Of a stretch of DNA of 32,848 bases, positions 23,978-31,016 are shown in pieces (the first letter of the stretch is position 1; every line of letters starts with the position of its first letter). A program made the translations under genes and the position numbers. Source of the stretch: DASRYH01 sp035687245 (lineage in GTDB: Bacteria > Actinomycetota > Coriobacteriia > Anaerosomatales > PHET01); contig DASRYH010000069.1 in assembly GCA_035687245.1 (NCBI GenBank), forward strand, positions 1-32,848, given 5' to 3'. The notes beneath the pieces are model-generated. The model saw only the letters and a program-made list of their open reading frames with translations. It did no database searches and had not been told where the DNA came from.

Positions 23978-24724
23978 CTAGTCGCCGAGCGGCTCGCCGC
24001 TCGGCCCTACCTTCTCTACGAGGCCGGCTGTGTACATGCCATACAGCACGCGTGCGGCCTCGAAGTCGGAGTAGCCGGTCAGCCCCACGAGCTCTTCGAC
24101 GCTGCGCCCGTTGTGCAGGTAGCACAGCATCATCCACTCGCGAGGCTTGAGATGGATCTCGTCGGAGCGCATACCCGGTGTCGGGGCGATGGCGAAGTGC
24201 GTGTCCATCGACGGGATCTTCTCGAGGATCTTGTTCCACGCCTCAAGGCGCTTGGTGGCGGTCTCCAATGCGAGCTCCGGCGCGATGCCGATCCCGATGT
24301 CGCCGGGCTCGTTGCGCTCGTCGGCGTCAAACCGAACGTCGCCCTCATTCCAGCGCAACATGTCGAAGAGCGCGTCAGAGATCTGCTCGCGCACCCACTG
24401 TTCGAGTACGTAGGACTCCAGATAGCCTTCGTCGACGAGGATCTGCCCGAGCTTTCGGCCCGCCTTGTCCTTCTTCTGGATCTTCATCAGACCCTGGGCC
24501 TGGCGAAGCTGCTTCTCCGAGATCAAGCCGCTCTTCGCAAGCCGCTTGCTCGCAGGTTCGATCTCCGAATTCGCAGTGGCGAAGTAGATGCGGCCGCCGT
24601 CGAAGTAGACCGCACCCTCACCGGCCGAGCTGGTGACGTGCAGCGCACCGGTCTTCCTGCCGCCGTACAGCAGCCGGAAGACGTCGCCGAGTGAGAAGTC
24701 CTTGAGGTTGCCCTCGAGCGCCAC
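23978..24724 (-). CDS. PATAN-domain (DUF4388) protein, first gene of the chemosensory operon
   Basis: The 248-residue product opens with MALEGNLKDFSLGDVFRLLY and then TGALHVTSSAGEGAVYFDGGRIYFA, which are hallmarks of DUF4388/PATAN, a domain found with receiver and signalling proteins in many bacteria. A middle helical part (about 60-130) runs to an acidic beta stretch. The C-terminal third (about 190-240) has a winged-helix-like pattern (EWMMLCYLHNGRSVEELVGLTG). No membrane segment or catalytic motif is seen. The start is GTG 24724-24722, with GGAGG 7 nt upstream. It heads the operon, directly before cheR, so it may be an adaptor or regulator for the same system. Its molecular role is unknown. 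Confidence 0.85.
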   Translation of the reverse strand: MALEGNLKDFSLGDVFRLLYGGRKTGALHVTSSAGEGAVYFDGGRIYFATANSEIEPASKRLAKSGLISEKQLRQAQGLMKIQKKDKAGRKLGQILVDEGYLESYVLEQWVREQISDALFDMLRWNEGDVRFDADERNEPGDIGIGIAPELALETATKRLEAWNKILEKIPSMDTHFAIAPTPGMRSDEIHLKPREWMMLCYLHNGRSVEELVGLTGYSDFEAARVLYGMYTAGLVEKVGPSGEPLGD

Positions 24725-24751
24725 GCAACTACCTCCGGTTCCCTTGCCAGC

Positions 24752-24798
24752 GTCACAAGTACGTATACGCGCGGGTCAGACCGTGCGCAAATTGTGAC
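24752..24798. promoter_or_regulatory. Inverted half-sites flanking the chemosensory promoter
   Basis: GTCACAA (24752-24758) and TTGTGAC (24792-24798) form a perfect 7-bp inverted pair, 33 nt apart, bracketing the putative promoter at 24762-24790. A regulator contacting both sides of the promoter is possible. A further GTCAC lies at about 24813. Chance is not excluded. Confidence 0.3.
24762..24790 (-). promoter_or_regulatory. Putative promoter of the chemosensory operon
   Basis: On the minus strand -35 TTGCGC (24785-24790) and -10 TATACG (24762-24767) are separated by exactly 17 nt. The predicted transcript start lies about 30 nt before the GTG start of the PATAN gene. It is the only good candidate in the 157-base gap before the first chemosensory gene. 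Confidence 0.5.
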
Positions 24799-24881
24799 GG
24801 ATGAACAACTCTGTCACTGGGGTTCATCGGCATACGCGCAAGCCTGCATGAGGCACTAACCCAGCCGAAACGTGGCAGAAG

Positions 24882-25733
24882 TCACTGGCTTTGGTCGCGC
24901 AGCGCCTCACGCGCAGCCGCCAGTGCCCGCTGCAGCCGTCCCAGCTGAGGTGCGACGGTGATGCCGCCGTCGTCCGCGACCACGAGCGCCCCCATCGCTG
25001 AGAGCTTGGCTGCGCCCACTGCGGCTTCGGTTGCGGTGTCGTCGTCGAGCGCGGTCGCGGGAACGCCACCGAGCACCGCCAACCCCGCCGACCACGCTGA
25101 ATACGCCGCTGCGGAGATGTCGTCGGCGTGGATCGACGCGAGGTGCACACCCGCGAAGCCGGCTGCGGCAAGTGCAGGCATCAGCGCGCGCACGTCACCA
25201 TCGGAGTGGAAGACGGCGCTTCCTCGCCACGAGTGCGCGGCCACCCGGTAGGACGGTACGAGCAGATCGAGCGCGAAGTCCGGCGACACGAGCCAGCCAG
25301 CGGGCCCAGCAAGATCATCGGCGACTACTAGCAGGTCGCATCCCGCCTCTTCGCCTGACCGAGTAGCGTCGAGCACATCGTGGAGCGCCCGGTCGAGCGT
25401 GCTGACAAGACCCTCAGGCGCACTGGCCGAACGCCGAATTGTCGCACCCCAGCCCTTCTCGTTGGCGACGCGGCTCAATACGCCGTCGACCGCCCACGCG
25501 GGCCTGCGACCTTCGGCCACCAGCAGCTCGATCGCCTCAAGCGCCCAAGCCGCCCGCGCCGGCACCCACACGATATCGGCATTGACGGCACGTGCGGTCG
25601 TGACAAGCGCGCCGGCTGCGCTCGACGCCTCAGCCCCCACGAAGCGCGCGAACTCGAACAGGGCTGGCTCGGGCACCCACGTGAGCGCCGTCGTCAACCC
25701 GCCATGCTTCGTCGCGAAGCCTCTCTCGTTCAC
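24882..25733 (-). CDS. Uroporphyrinogen decarboxylase-like (URO-D fold) protein, short
   Basis: The 283-residue product starts at GTG 25733-25731. This start overlaps the stop of the upstream gene in GTGA, and an 18-codon upstream extension is less likely. The second half matches the URO-D/methyltransferase superfamily pattern: DLLVVADDLAG, then GWLVSPDFALDLLVPSYR, then AVFHSDGDVRALMPALAAAGF and GVHLASIHADD. HemE is about 340-350 residues with an N-terminal arginine motif that is not evident here. No Cys/His zinc site of corrinoid methyltransferases is seen near the end. It is therefore unlikely to be HemE. No heme or corrinoid gene is nearby. The family call is moderate and the substrate unknown. 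Confidence 0.6.
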   Translation of the reverse strand: MNERGFATKHGGLTTALTWVPEPALFEFARFVGAEASSAAGALVTTARAVNADIVWVPARAAWALEAIELLVAEGRRPAWAVDGVLSRVANEKGWGATIRRSASAPEGLVSTLDRALHDVLDATRSGEEAGCDLLVVADDLAGPAGWLVSPDFALDLLVPSYRVAAHSWRGSAVFHSDGDVRALMPALAAAGFAGVHLASIHADDISAAAYSAWSAGLAVLGGVPATALDDDTATEAAVGAAKLSAMGALVVADDGGITVAPQLGRLQRALAAAREALRDQSQ

Positions 25734-26110
25734 TGGCTCGGCTCGCTTGCATAGGCCGTCCACACGCGTTCGGCCTCGACCTCCCATGCAGCGCGCGGGT
25801 CACTGACGTCGGCGCCGAAGCGCGAGGCGATGAAGGTGAAGTACCCCGCACCCGGGATGCCGCTGTCGGCGCGCACCACGAGCGAGGCGATGATGATGCC
25901 GCGCTCGAGCGCGACCTCTTCGTCGACTTCGGCGAGCAGGTCCATGATGTAGCGCGATCTGGCTGGCACCGTCCCGCCGAAGACGCGCACGGAGACGTCG
26001 GAGTAGGTGACGGTGGCACGCTCGCGCGCCGCCTGCTCCAGCATCTCGAGCAGGTCGCGTTTCGCGTTGATCCAGCGCTCAGAGGAGCGCCGCGAAGGTC
26101 CGGCCATCAT
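25730..26110 (-). CDS. Small conserved protein of unknown function
   Basis: The 126-residue product starts at ATG 26110 or 26107, with a GGA-containing site just upstream. It has an N-terminal helical part (SERWINAKRDLLEMLEQAAR). A conserved-looking core follows: TYSDVSVRVFGGTVPARSRYIMDLLAEVDEEV, then IIIASLVVRADSGIPGAGYFTFI. From memory, this arrangement (a small yjhX-like helix region, then an LVVR..SG.PG.GYF strand) resembles a widespread uncharacterised family, but I cannot name it. No signal peptide, membrane segment or catalytic motif is seen. It overlaps the URO-D-like gene by 4 nt (GTGA), so the two proteins are probably made together. It follows the tmRNA terminator. Confidence 0.7.
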   Translation of the reverse strand: MMAGPSRRSSERWINAKRDLLEMLEQAARERATVTYSDVSVRVFGGTVPARSRYIMDLLAEVDEEVALERGIIIASLVVRADSGIPGAGYFTFIASRFGADVSDPRAAWEVEAERVWTAYASEPSQ

Positions 26111-26167
26111 TCACGTCCTGCCTCTCCGGAGTCGGCCTACTCCGATGATAGCGTGCGACAACGACAA

Positions 26168-26198
26168 CGACCCGCGCGGCGTCATGGCCGGCGGGTCG
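26168..26198 (-). terminator. Terminator after tmRNA
   Basis: CGACCCGC and GCGGGTCG form a strong 8-bp outer stem that continues inward with GGC/GCC pairs. On the minus strand it is followed by TTGTCGTTGTCG. It lies about 43 nt past the tmRNA CCA and before the 126-residue gene. Confidence 0.6.
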
Positions 26199-26240
26199 TA
26201 TGCAGGGCACGCCATTTCGGCAATGCCCCGATTCATGGGT

Positions 26241-26593
26241 TGGTGGAGGTGGCGAGAGTCGAACTCGCGTCCACAACACATCCCTAGGGAGTATCTCCAG
26301 GCTCAGTCATCAGTGGTGTCTCGGCGGTAGTGTTACCTGATGACTCGCGACACTATCGCCATGGCTGTCCAGTCTTTCGCATTGGCATTCAGCCCGCGTC
26401 CTTTGCGGCAGTCTCCTGAAGTGGCGCCCTGCCGGTGACGGAGACTCTCACCGGGTCGGCGTCGCTGCACTATTTAGGCAGCGAGTGCATAGTTATTGTC
26501 GACGCTTGAGCGTCTGCGCCCCTGTTTTACGAGGTAAGGCGACCTCGGCCTGCTGCTCCCCTCAGACGTATCATGTCGAAACCGGTCACCCCC
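26241..26593 (-). ncRNA. ssrA: tmRNA (ssrA)
   Basis: Transfer-messenger RNA rescues stalled ribosomes and adds a degradation tag, working with SmpB (30537-31016). The 353-nt gene has 5' acceptor GGGGGUG (from 26593) pairing with CACCUCC before an encoded CCA (26241-26243), a T-arm GAGTTCGACTC and the conserved GGUUUCGAC near the 5' end. The tag ends NNYALAA, encoded at 26477-26497, with stop TAA 26476-26474. A conserved A at -4 from the resume codon suggests the tag starts at GGG 26521-26519, giving GRRRSSVDNNYALAA. The short hairpin GACGC-TCAA-GCGTC overlaps the tag start. The 3' end, 5' end and ALAA terminus are directly visible. The tag start is inferred. Confidence 0.93.
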
Positions 26594-26641
26594 ATGAAGG
26601 GTGCACGTGCGACGTGTCAAAGTGCGTGTCGTGCGTGCGTC

Positions 26642-26647
26642 AGTATA
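26642..26647 (-). promoter_or_regulatory. Putative -10 element for ssrA
   Basis: TATACT on the minus strand lies about 50 nt upstream of the mature tmRNA 5' end, inside the gap after the big secreted-protein gene. The -35 (TTGCTC at 19 nt) is weak and overlaps the preceding terminator tail. A TTGACA nearer the gene (26613-26618) has no matching -10. Confidence 0.35.
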
Positions 26648-26672
26648 CCCGCGCACGCTGACAAAAGAGCAA

Positions 26673-26697
26673 GGGGCGTGCCCGAAGGCTCCGCCCC
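26673..26697 (-). terminator. Terminator of the 1081-residue secreted-protein gene
   Basis: GGGGCG-x-GCC-CGAA-GGC-xx-CGCCCC forms a stem-loop, followed on the minus strand by TTGCTCTTTTGTC. It lies about 52 nt past the stop at 26749. Confidence 0.75.
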
Positions 26698-26748
26698 CTG
26701 TCTCACCGCCGGCTCCGAGGCCACCGAATGCAGGCGGTCCTTTCGGCG

Positions 26749-29700
26749 TTACCTCACCTTGAAGTAGTCCCAGCTACCGTAGGTTGCGGCGTGCGTTGCA
26801 TCCTTTGGGTGGTAGGCGCGGATTGCCCAGCTGCCCTTCGAAGTGAACTTGAGCTTCGCGCTGTACCGGCTCTTCGTCTTCGAGTAGGTCGCGTACTTCG
26901 CCTTGTACGACTTAACGAGCTGGTAGCGACCGTTCTTAGCCTTCTTGTAGACGATGATGCGCACCTTGTTCGCATCGCTCACGACGTGCTTGGGGGTGAT
27001 GAACCCTTTCGCGGTGTAGTACGTGTTGCGGGAGCGCGTCTTCCACGAAGTCGAACGAGCGAGCTTGACCTTCGGAGAGACGACAACGCCGTCCGAAACG
27101 GAGGCCACAGAACTCGCCGCTCCCGCGTAGCGCACGCGGTAAGTCTGTTGCGCGGCTAGCGCTGGCGTGGCGAGAGCCGTCTTGCCGGCTGCATCGGTGA
27201 CTCCCGTACCCACGCCCGTCCACGCACTGCCGTTGAGTTGCTCCAGAATCACTGTCTCGCCAGCGAGTGCCTCCCCTGACACAGAAGCGAGCGTGGCCAC
27301 GAGTGAGGCCGAGGTGCCATAGGCAGGCGCAACCAAAGGCGCCGCCACGCCGAGCGCCGTGTCGAGGACTACGGTCACCTTGAAGCTCGCTTCGCGGCTG
27401 AATCCCAGCTCGTCGACCGCCACGCACCGGACCTGGGTCCTGCCCAGGCCAAAAGTGTACGGCGAGGTGATCTCGGAGGGGCCGACGTAGTACTTGAGCG
27501 ACCTGACGCCCGCCGGGTCTGTTGCGACTCCAGCGAAGGGGTGTGAGACGCCAGCGCGAGACGAGGCGTGCACGGTCGCGTCGGCAGGCACGCTGAGTGA
27601 GGGCGGCGTGCTGTCGAGAAGCGCCGTGTAGATCTCAGAGTCGTTCCCATCGTCGCCCTGCCACACAACGCGCGAGCCAGAGATCTGTGGGCCCAGGTCG
27701 TCGCGCCCGTTATGGTTGCTGATGTTGAACTTGGCGGCGCTTCCGACCCGCCAGGCGTAGATCTCAGTATCGTTACCGTCGCTGCCAGTCCAGACCACCC
27801 AGTCGCCGAAGATCTCTGCGCCGCCGTCGTCCCCTGCGTCGTTGTCGCTGATGTTCGTGGGAGTGGTATCCCCGACCGCCCACGTGTAGATCTCCCGGCT
27901 GTTGCCGTCGTTGCCGGACCACACGACGCGATCGCCGTGCACGTTCGGCGAGAAGTCGTCCCGCCCGTCATGGTTGCTGATGTTCGTTGGCGTCGCGTCC
28001 CCGGCCTTCCACGTGAAGATCTCGTAGTCGTTTCCGTCGTAGCCGAACCAGACGACACGATCGCCTGAGACCCGGGCGCCTGAGTCCTGTCGGACTGGGT
28101 TGTTGCTGATGTTGGTGCGCGATGCGTCACCGACCGCCCACGTGTAGATCTCGCTGTTATTGACCCCGTCATCGGCCTGCCAGACGATCCGGTCGCCGTC
28201 CACATACGCGAAGTCGTCAGAAATCCCGTCGTGGTTGCTGATGTTCGTGGGTGACGGGTCGCCCACCTTCCACGTGTAGATCTCATCGTCGTTGCCGTCA
28301 TAGCCCGACCACACGACGCGATCGCCCGAGATCTGAGGAGCCGAATCCCTCCTGCCGTCGTGGTTGCTGATGTTCGTAGGCGAGGCGTCGCCCACCTTCC
28401 ACGTGTAGATCTCTTCGTCGCTGCCGGCATAGCCCGACCACACGACTCGATCGCCCGAGATCTGAGGACTCCTTGCATCGACAGCGAGAGTCGTGGGCAG
28501 CAGGTCGCCGACGCGCCACGTCTGAATCTCGTCGCCGCCAACACCAACAGGACTCGGGCTCCACCATACGAGACGGTCGCCGAAGATCTGGGCGTTCATA
28601 TCATCACGCCCGTCGCCGTTGTGGGTAATCCGTGTCGGGCCTGCGGCGACAATCGTGGTGTCGGGCACGACCACGACGCTGAACTCCCCGCTGCTCTCGT
28701 TTCCAGCTTCATCGATCGCCGCGCACCTGACGTCGGTCATTCCAACCGGGAACGTGTGCGGTGACGTGATCTCAGTCGAGCCCACGTAGTACTTCAGGGA
28801 CTTGATCCCTCCGCCGTCGCTCGCAGTGGCCCCGAAGTGGACCGAGGCGCCCGCGGGTGACGTGGCATGTGTGGTGATATCCCCGGGCGGCGTGAGGGAA
28901 GGTGACGTGGTGTCGAGCAGCATCGTGAACACATCGGCGTCAGTGCTCCACACAACACGGCCACCGAAGATTTGAGGGACAACATCCGCTGAAGCCTGGT
29001 TGCTCAGGTTCACCGGTGCCGAATCGCCGTCCCGCCACGTGAAGATCTCCGAATCGACACCGTCGAAGCCGGACCAGACCACGCGGTCGCCTGAGACCTG
29101 CGGGTCGATATCGTCTCGCTGCTCGTCCTGGCTGATGTTGACCGGAGTCGGATCGCTGAAGCTCCAGGAGTAGACCTCACCGTCGCCGCACTCCCACGCG
29201 ACGCGGTCACCCGAAATCTGGGGCTCGATGTCATCCCATTCGGCGTTGTTGCTGATATCGGTGGGTGCACCCTCGACATCGCAGATATAGACGTCGCTGT
29301 CGCTCCCATCGCTACCTGACCACACCGCGAACAATCCGGAAATCTGTGGAGTCACATCATTCACGCCGGCGCTGTTGCTGAGATTGAATGTGGAAGGGCT
29401 CCCAACCGCCCATACGTAGATGTCCCTTCTGCCGTCTTCGGGGCCTGAGGACCACACAACGAAGTCGCCAGATATCTGCGGATCCCCGTCTTCGAGGAGG
29501 GGCGTGTTGGTGATGTTGATGGGCGCGCCGAGGCCCTGCTCCCAGAAGAAGATGTCGTTGTTCCCCTGCCACACCACCCGATCGCCATCCACCTGAGGCA
29601 TGGTTTCATAGCCGAGTGCGGTGTTGCTCAGGTTGGTGGGTGCAAGGTCGCCGACCTTCCACGTGAATATCTCCCCATACGCGCCGTCGTCTTGCTGCCA

Positions 29701-29994
29701 TACGACACGTTCCCCGGACACCTGTGGCCAGTGTTCGTGCGATGCTGGAGTGTTGCTGATGTTCAGCGGGCTACCAAGGCTAGGGCTCCACACGAGAATG
29801 TCGAAGTTGCCGCCGCTATCCCCGTGCCACACCACCAGATCTCCCGACGTCTGAGCGGAGTTGCTGTCACCTACGGTCAGCGGGGTGAGATTCGTCGGCC
29901 CTTCGACAATGATGCCGCCAAACGCAACACCAGCATGCACCACGAACAGGGCCATCAGGCTCGCAACGAGTAGCGCGGAACGGATGCGCCTCAT
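26749..29994 (-). CDS. Large secreted protein: two 8-repeat propeller-like arrays, two HYR domains, Ig-like domain and shared C-terminal module
   Basis: The 1081-residue product starts at ATG 29994-29992, with GAGGTG 8 nt upstream, and has a signal peptide (MRRIRSALLVASLMALFVV, cut near VAFG). Residues about 50-360 and 470-794 are two arrays of eight repeats of about 40-48 residues. The unit reads roughly SGDRVVW-SGYDGNDDEIYTW-KVGD, then TNISN, which looks like one four-stranded blade each, related in style to TolB/WD-type propellers. A hyalin-repeat (HYR) domain follows each array (about 361-445 and 795-877, with VRCAAIDEAGNE or VRCVAVDELGF). Residues 885-972 look Ig-like, and 974-1081 are the shared C-terminal module (PKVKLARSTSWKT to GSWDYFKVR). 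No membrane or sortase anchor is visible. Likely a surface-bound or released adhesive protein. Confidence 0.9.
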   Translation of the reverse strand: MRRIRSALLVASLMALFVVHAGVAFGGIIVEGPTNLTPLTVGDSNSAQTSGDLVVWHGDSGGNFDILVWSPSLGSPLNISNTPASHEHWPQVSGERVVWQQDDGAYGEIFTWKVGDLAPTNLSNTALGYETMPQVDGDRVVWQGNNDIFFWEQGLGAPINITNTPLLEDGDPQISGDFVVWSSGPEDGRRDIYVWAVGSPSTFNLSNSAGVNDVTPQISGLFAVWSGSDGSDSDVYICDVEGAPTDISNNAEWDDIEPQISGDRVAWECGDGEVYSWSFSDPTPVNISQDEQRDDIDPQVSGDRVVWSGFDGVDSEIFTWRDGDSAPVNLSNQASADVVPQIFGGRVVWSTDADVFTMLLDTTSPSLTPPGDITTHATSPAGASVHFGATASDGGGIKSLKYYVGSTEITSPHTFPVGMTDVRCAAIDEAGNESSGEFSVVVVPDTTIVAAGPTRITHNGDGRDDMNAQIFGDRLVWWSPSPVGVGGDEIQTWRVGDLLPTTLAVDARSPQISGDRVVWSGYAGSDEEIYTWKVGDASPTNISNHDGRRDSAPQISGDRVVWSGYDGNDDEIYTWKVGDPSPTNISNHDGISDDFAYVDGDRIVWQADDGVNNSEIYTWAVGDASRTNISNNPVRQDSGARVSGDRVVWFGYDGNDYEIFTWKAGDATPTNISNHDGRDDFSPNVHGDRVVWSGNDGNSREIYTWAVGDTTPTNISDNDAGDDGGAEIFGDWVVWTGSDGNDTEIYAWRVGSAAKFNISNHNGRDDLGPQISGSRVVWQGDDGNDSEIYTALLDSTPPSLSVPADATVHASSRAGVSHPFAGVATDPAGVRSLKYYVGPSEITSPYTFGLGRTQVRCVAVDELGFSREASFKVTVVLDTALGVAAPLVAPAYGTSASLVATLASVSGEALAGETVILEQLNGSAWTGVGTGVTDAAGKTALATPALAAQQTYRVRYAGAASSVASVSDGVVVSPKVKLARSTSWKTRSRNTYYTAKGFITPKHVVSDANKVRIIVYKKAKNGRYQLVKSYKAKYATYSKTKSRYSAKLKFTSKGSWAIRAYHPKDATHAATYGSWDYFKVR
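26752..27075 (-). other. C-terminal module, copy C (108 residues)
   Basis: Copy C of the shared module: PKVKLARSTSWKT, YYTAKGFITPKH, VRIIVYKKAKNGRYQLVKSY, SRYSAKLKFTSKGSWAIRAYH and DATHAATYGSWDYFKVR. Its last 17 residues are identical to the remnant at 30291-30344 apart from the final residue. Confidence 0.8.
27613..28587 (-). repeat. Second propeller-like repeat array (8 units)
   Basis: Eight coding repeats, mostly 129-132 bp (43-44 codons) long. Neighbouring units are very similar at DNA level, for example around the motif GTTGCTGATGTTCG near 27970, 28232 and 28364 on the plus strand. Later units are more alike than those of the first array, suggesting recent duplication. Confidence 0.85.
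28915..29847 (-). repeat. First propeller-like repeat array (8 units)
   Basis: Eight more diverged repeats of the same kind (VVWHGDSG, VVWQQDDG, VVWQGNND, VVWSSGPE, AVWSGSDG, VAWECGDG, VVWSGFDG, VVWSTDAD), ending in FTMLLD just as the second array ends in YTALLD. Confidence 0.8.
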
Positions 29995-30236
29995 CGCGCA
30001 TCACCTCTCTCCATAAGGCCTCAACGCGATCCTCAGCGCGTAGCAGAGAGCAGGGAGCCCATGGGACAACGAGGGCCGCGTACAGCCGAGCCGCAAACAG
30101 AGAGCCCCCCGTGGCCCACTCTACGCCTCACAAACCGTTTGGAAAGTCCGTCGCAAGGATGATGTGGCGGCGCATCCGGCGGCACTACGCCTCCAACCCA
30201 AGCAGACGCTAGAGATTACCTGGCCGCAAACGCGAA

Positions 30237-30269
30237 GCGAGGCGTGGACTGCTTGCATCCACGCCTCGC
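30237..30269 (-). terminator. Strong hairpin after the module remnant
   Basis: GCGAGGCGTGGA and TCCACGCCTCGC form a perfect 12-bp stem with a 9-nt loop, 22 nt beyond the remnant stop. It probably was the terminator of the vanished gene. No clear U-run follows. Apart from this and the remnant, the 542-base gap 29995-30536 shows no gene. Confidence 0.55.
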
Positions 30270-30290
30270 CGTCACTTTGTGTGTTCGGCC

Positions 30291-30344
30291 CTACTTCACC
30301 TTGAAGTAATCCCAGCTACCGTAGGTCGCCGCGTGCGTCGCGTC
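30291..30344 (-). pseudogene. Remnant of the shared C-terminal module (last 17 codons)
   Basis: Seventeen codons reading DATHAATYGSWDYFKVK and then a TAG stop on the minus strand. They match the very end of the module in the 26749-29994 protein almost exactly at protein and DNA level. Upstream of the match the frame continues into unrelated residues (an ATG at 30362 would give a 23-residue peptide), so the rest of the module and gene is gone. It retains its stop and a strong downstream hairpin. It is read as the 3' stub of a deleted fourth gene of this family. Confidence 0.75.
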
Positions 30345-30469
30345 CAATCCGCACCTTCTCATGACCGACCCTTCCCCGAGATACGGTGCTACCTGCATCC
30401 GACGTGCAGGATTTTCCAGCAAGCACCTGCCCTATTGGGACGGTCTATTCCCGATTGTTGTTGGCGCAA

Positions 30470-30482
30470 ACCGTGAAACGGT
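30470..30482 (-). terminator. Weak hairpin after smpB
   Basis: ACCGT-GAA-ACGGT, followed on the minus strand by TTGCGCC. A small stem 54 nt beyond the smpB stop, possibly the end of the M42-smpB transcript. Weak. Confidence 0.25.
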
Positions 30483-30536
30483 GCACAGATTCGCGCGGAT
30501 CGGTCACCTTCGTGGCACTCAGCCTCTGCCTGGCCG

Positions 30537-31016
30537 CTACTCCCCGCGCTGGCGGTCGCGTAGCGCCCTTTCGGCATCGCGCTTCTGATCGCGCTCGGCG
30601 ATCGCATCGCGCTTGTCGTAGAGCTTCTTGCCGCGCGCGAGACCGAGCTCGACCTTCACCTTGTTGGTGGGCGAGAAGTAGAGCGCTAGCGGCACGAGGG
30701 TGTAGCCGCGCTCCTTCGTCTTGCCGATGAGGTAGCGGATCTCTTTCTTGTGCAGCAGGAGCTTGCGCTTGCGATCGGGATCGACGTTGGCGCGGTTGCC
30801 GTGGCTGTACGGCGAGATGTGGACGCCATGCATCCACACCTCGCTGTTGTTGATGGTGGCGAAGGACTCCCGCAGGGACGCCTTGGCCTCACGCAGCGCT
30901 TTGACCTCGGTGCCTGTCAGCTCCAGACCAGTCTCGAAGGTCTCTTCGATGAAGTAGTCGTGGTAAGCCTTCTTGTTCGAGGCTATCTGATGATCGTGTG
31001 CAGACGGCCTACTCAC
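30537..31016 (-). CDS. smpB: SsrA-binding protein SmpB
   Basis: SmpB binds the tRNA-like part of tmRNA and places it in the empty A site of a stalled ribosome. The 159-residue product starts at GTG 31016-31014, overlapping the M42 peptidase stop in GTGA; a 5-residue longer form is less likely. Family motifs are clear: NKKAYHDYFIEETFETGLEL, GTEVKALREAKASL, ANVDPDRKRKLLLHKKEI, YTLVPLALYF and a basic C-terminal tail (KKLYDKRDAIAERDQKRD) that enters the mRNA channel. ssrA itself lies about 4 kb away at 26241-26593. Coupling to an aminopeptidase gene is less usual than pairing with rnr. Confidence 0.97.
   Translation of the reverse strand: MSRPSAHDHQIASNKKAYHDYFIEETFETGLELTGTEVKALREAKASLRESFATINNSEVWMHGVHISPYSHGNRANVDPDRKRKLLLHKKEIRYLIGKTKERGYTLVPLALYFSPTNKVKVELGLARGKKLYDKRDAIAERDQKRDAERALRDRQRGE

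Noticed and set aside
26474..26656. A 60-codon open frame ending NNYALAA as a protein gene
   Set aside because: Only its end is translated, as the tmRNA tag; the rest is tmRNA structure and promoter.
27613..28587. Regular ~130-bp repeats as a CRISPR array
   Set aside because: The repeats stay in one open frame, are divisible by three, have no unique spacers of CRISPR size, and code for a repeated protein motif.
30361..30588. A 75-codon plus-strand open frame next to smpB
   Set aside because: It overlaps the end of smpB antisense, has no ribosome site and no recognisable motif.
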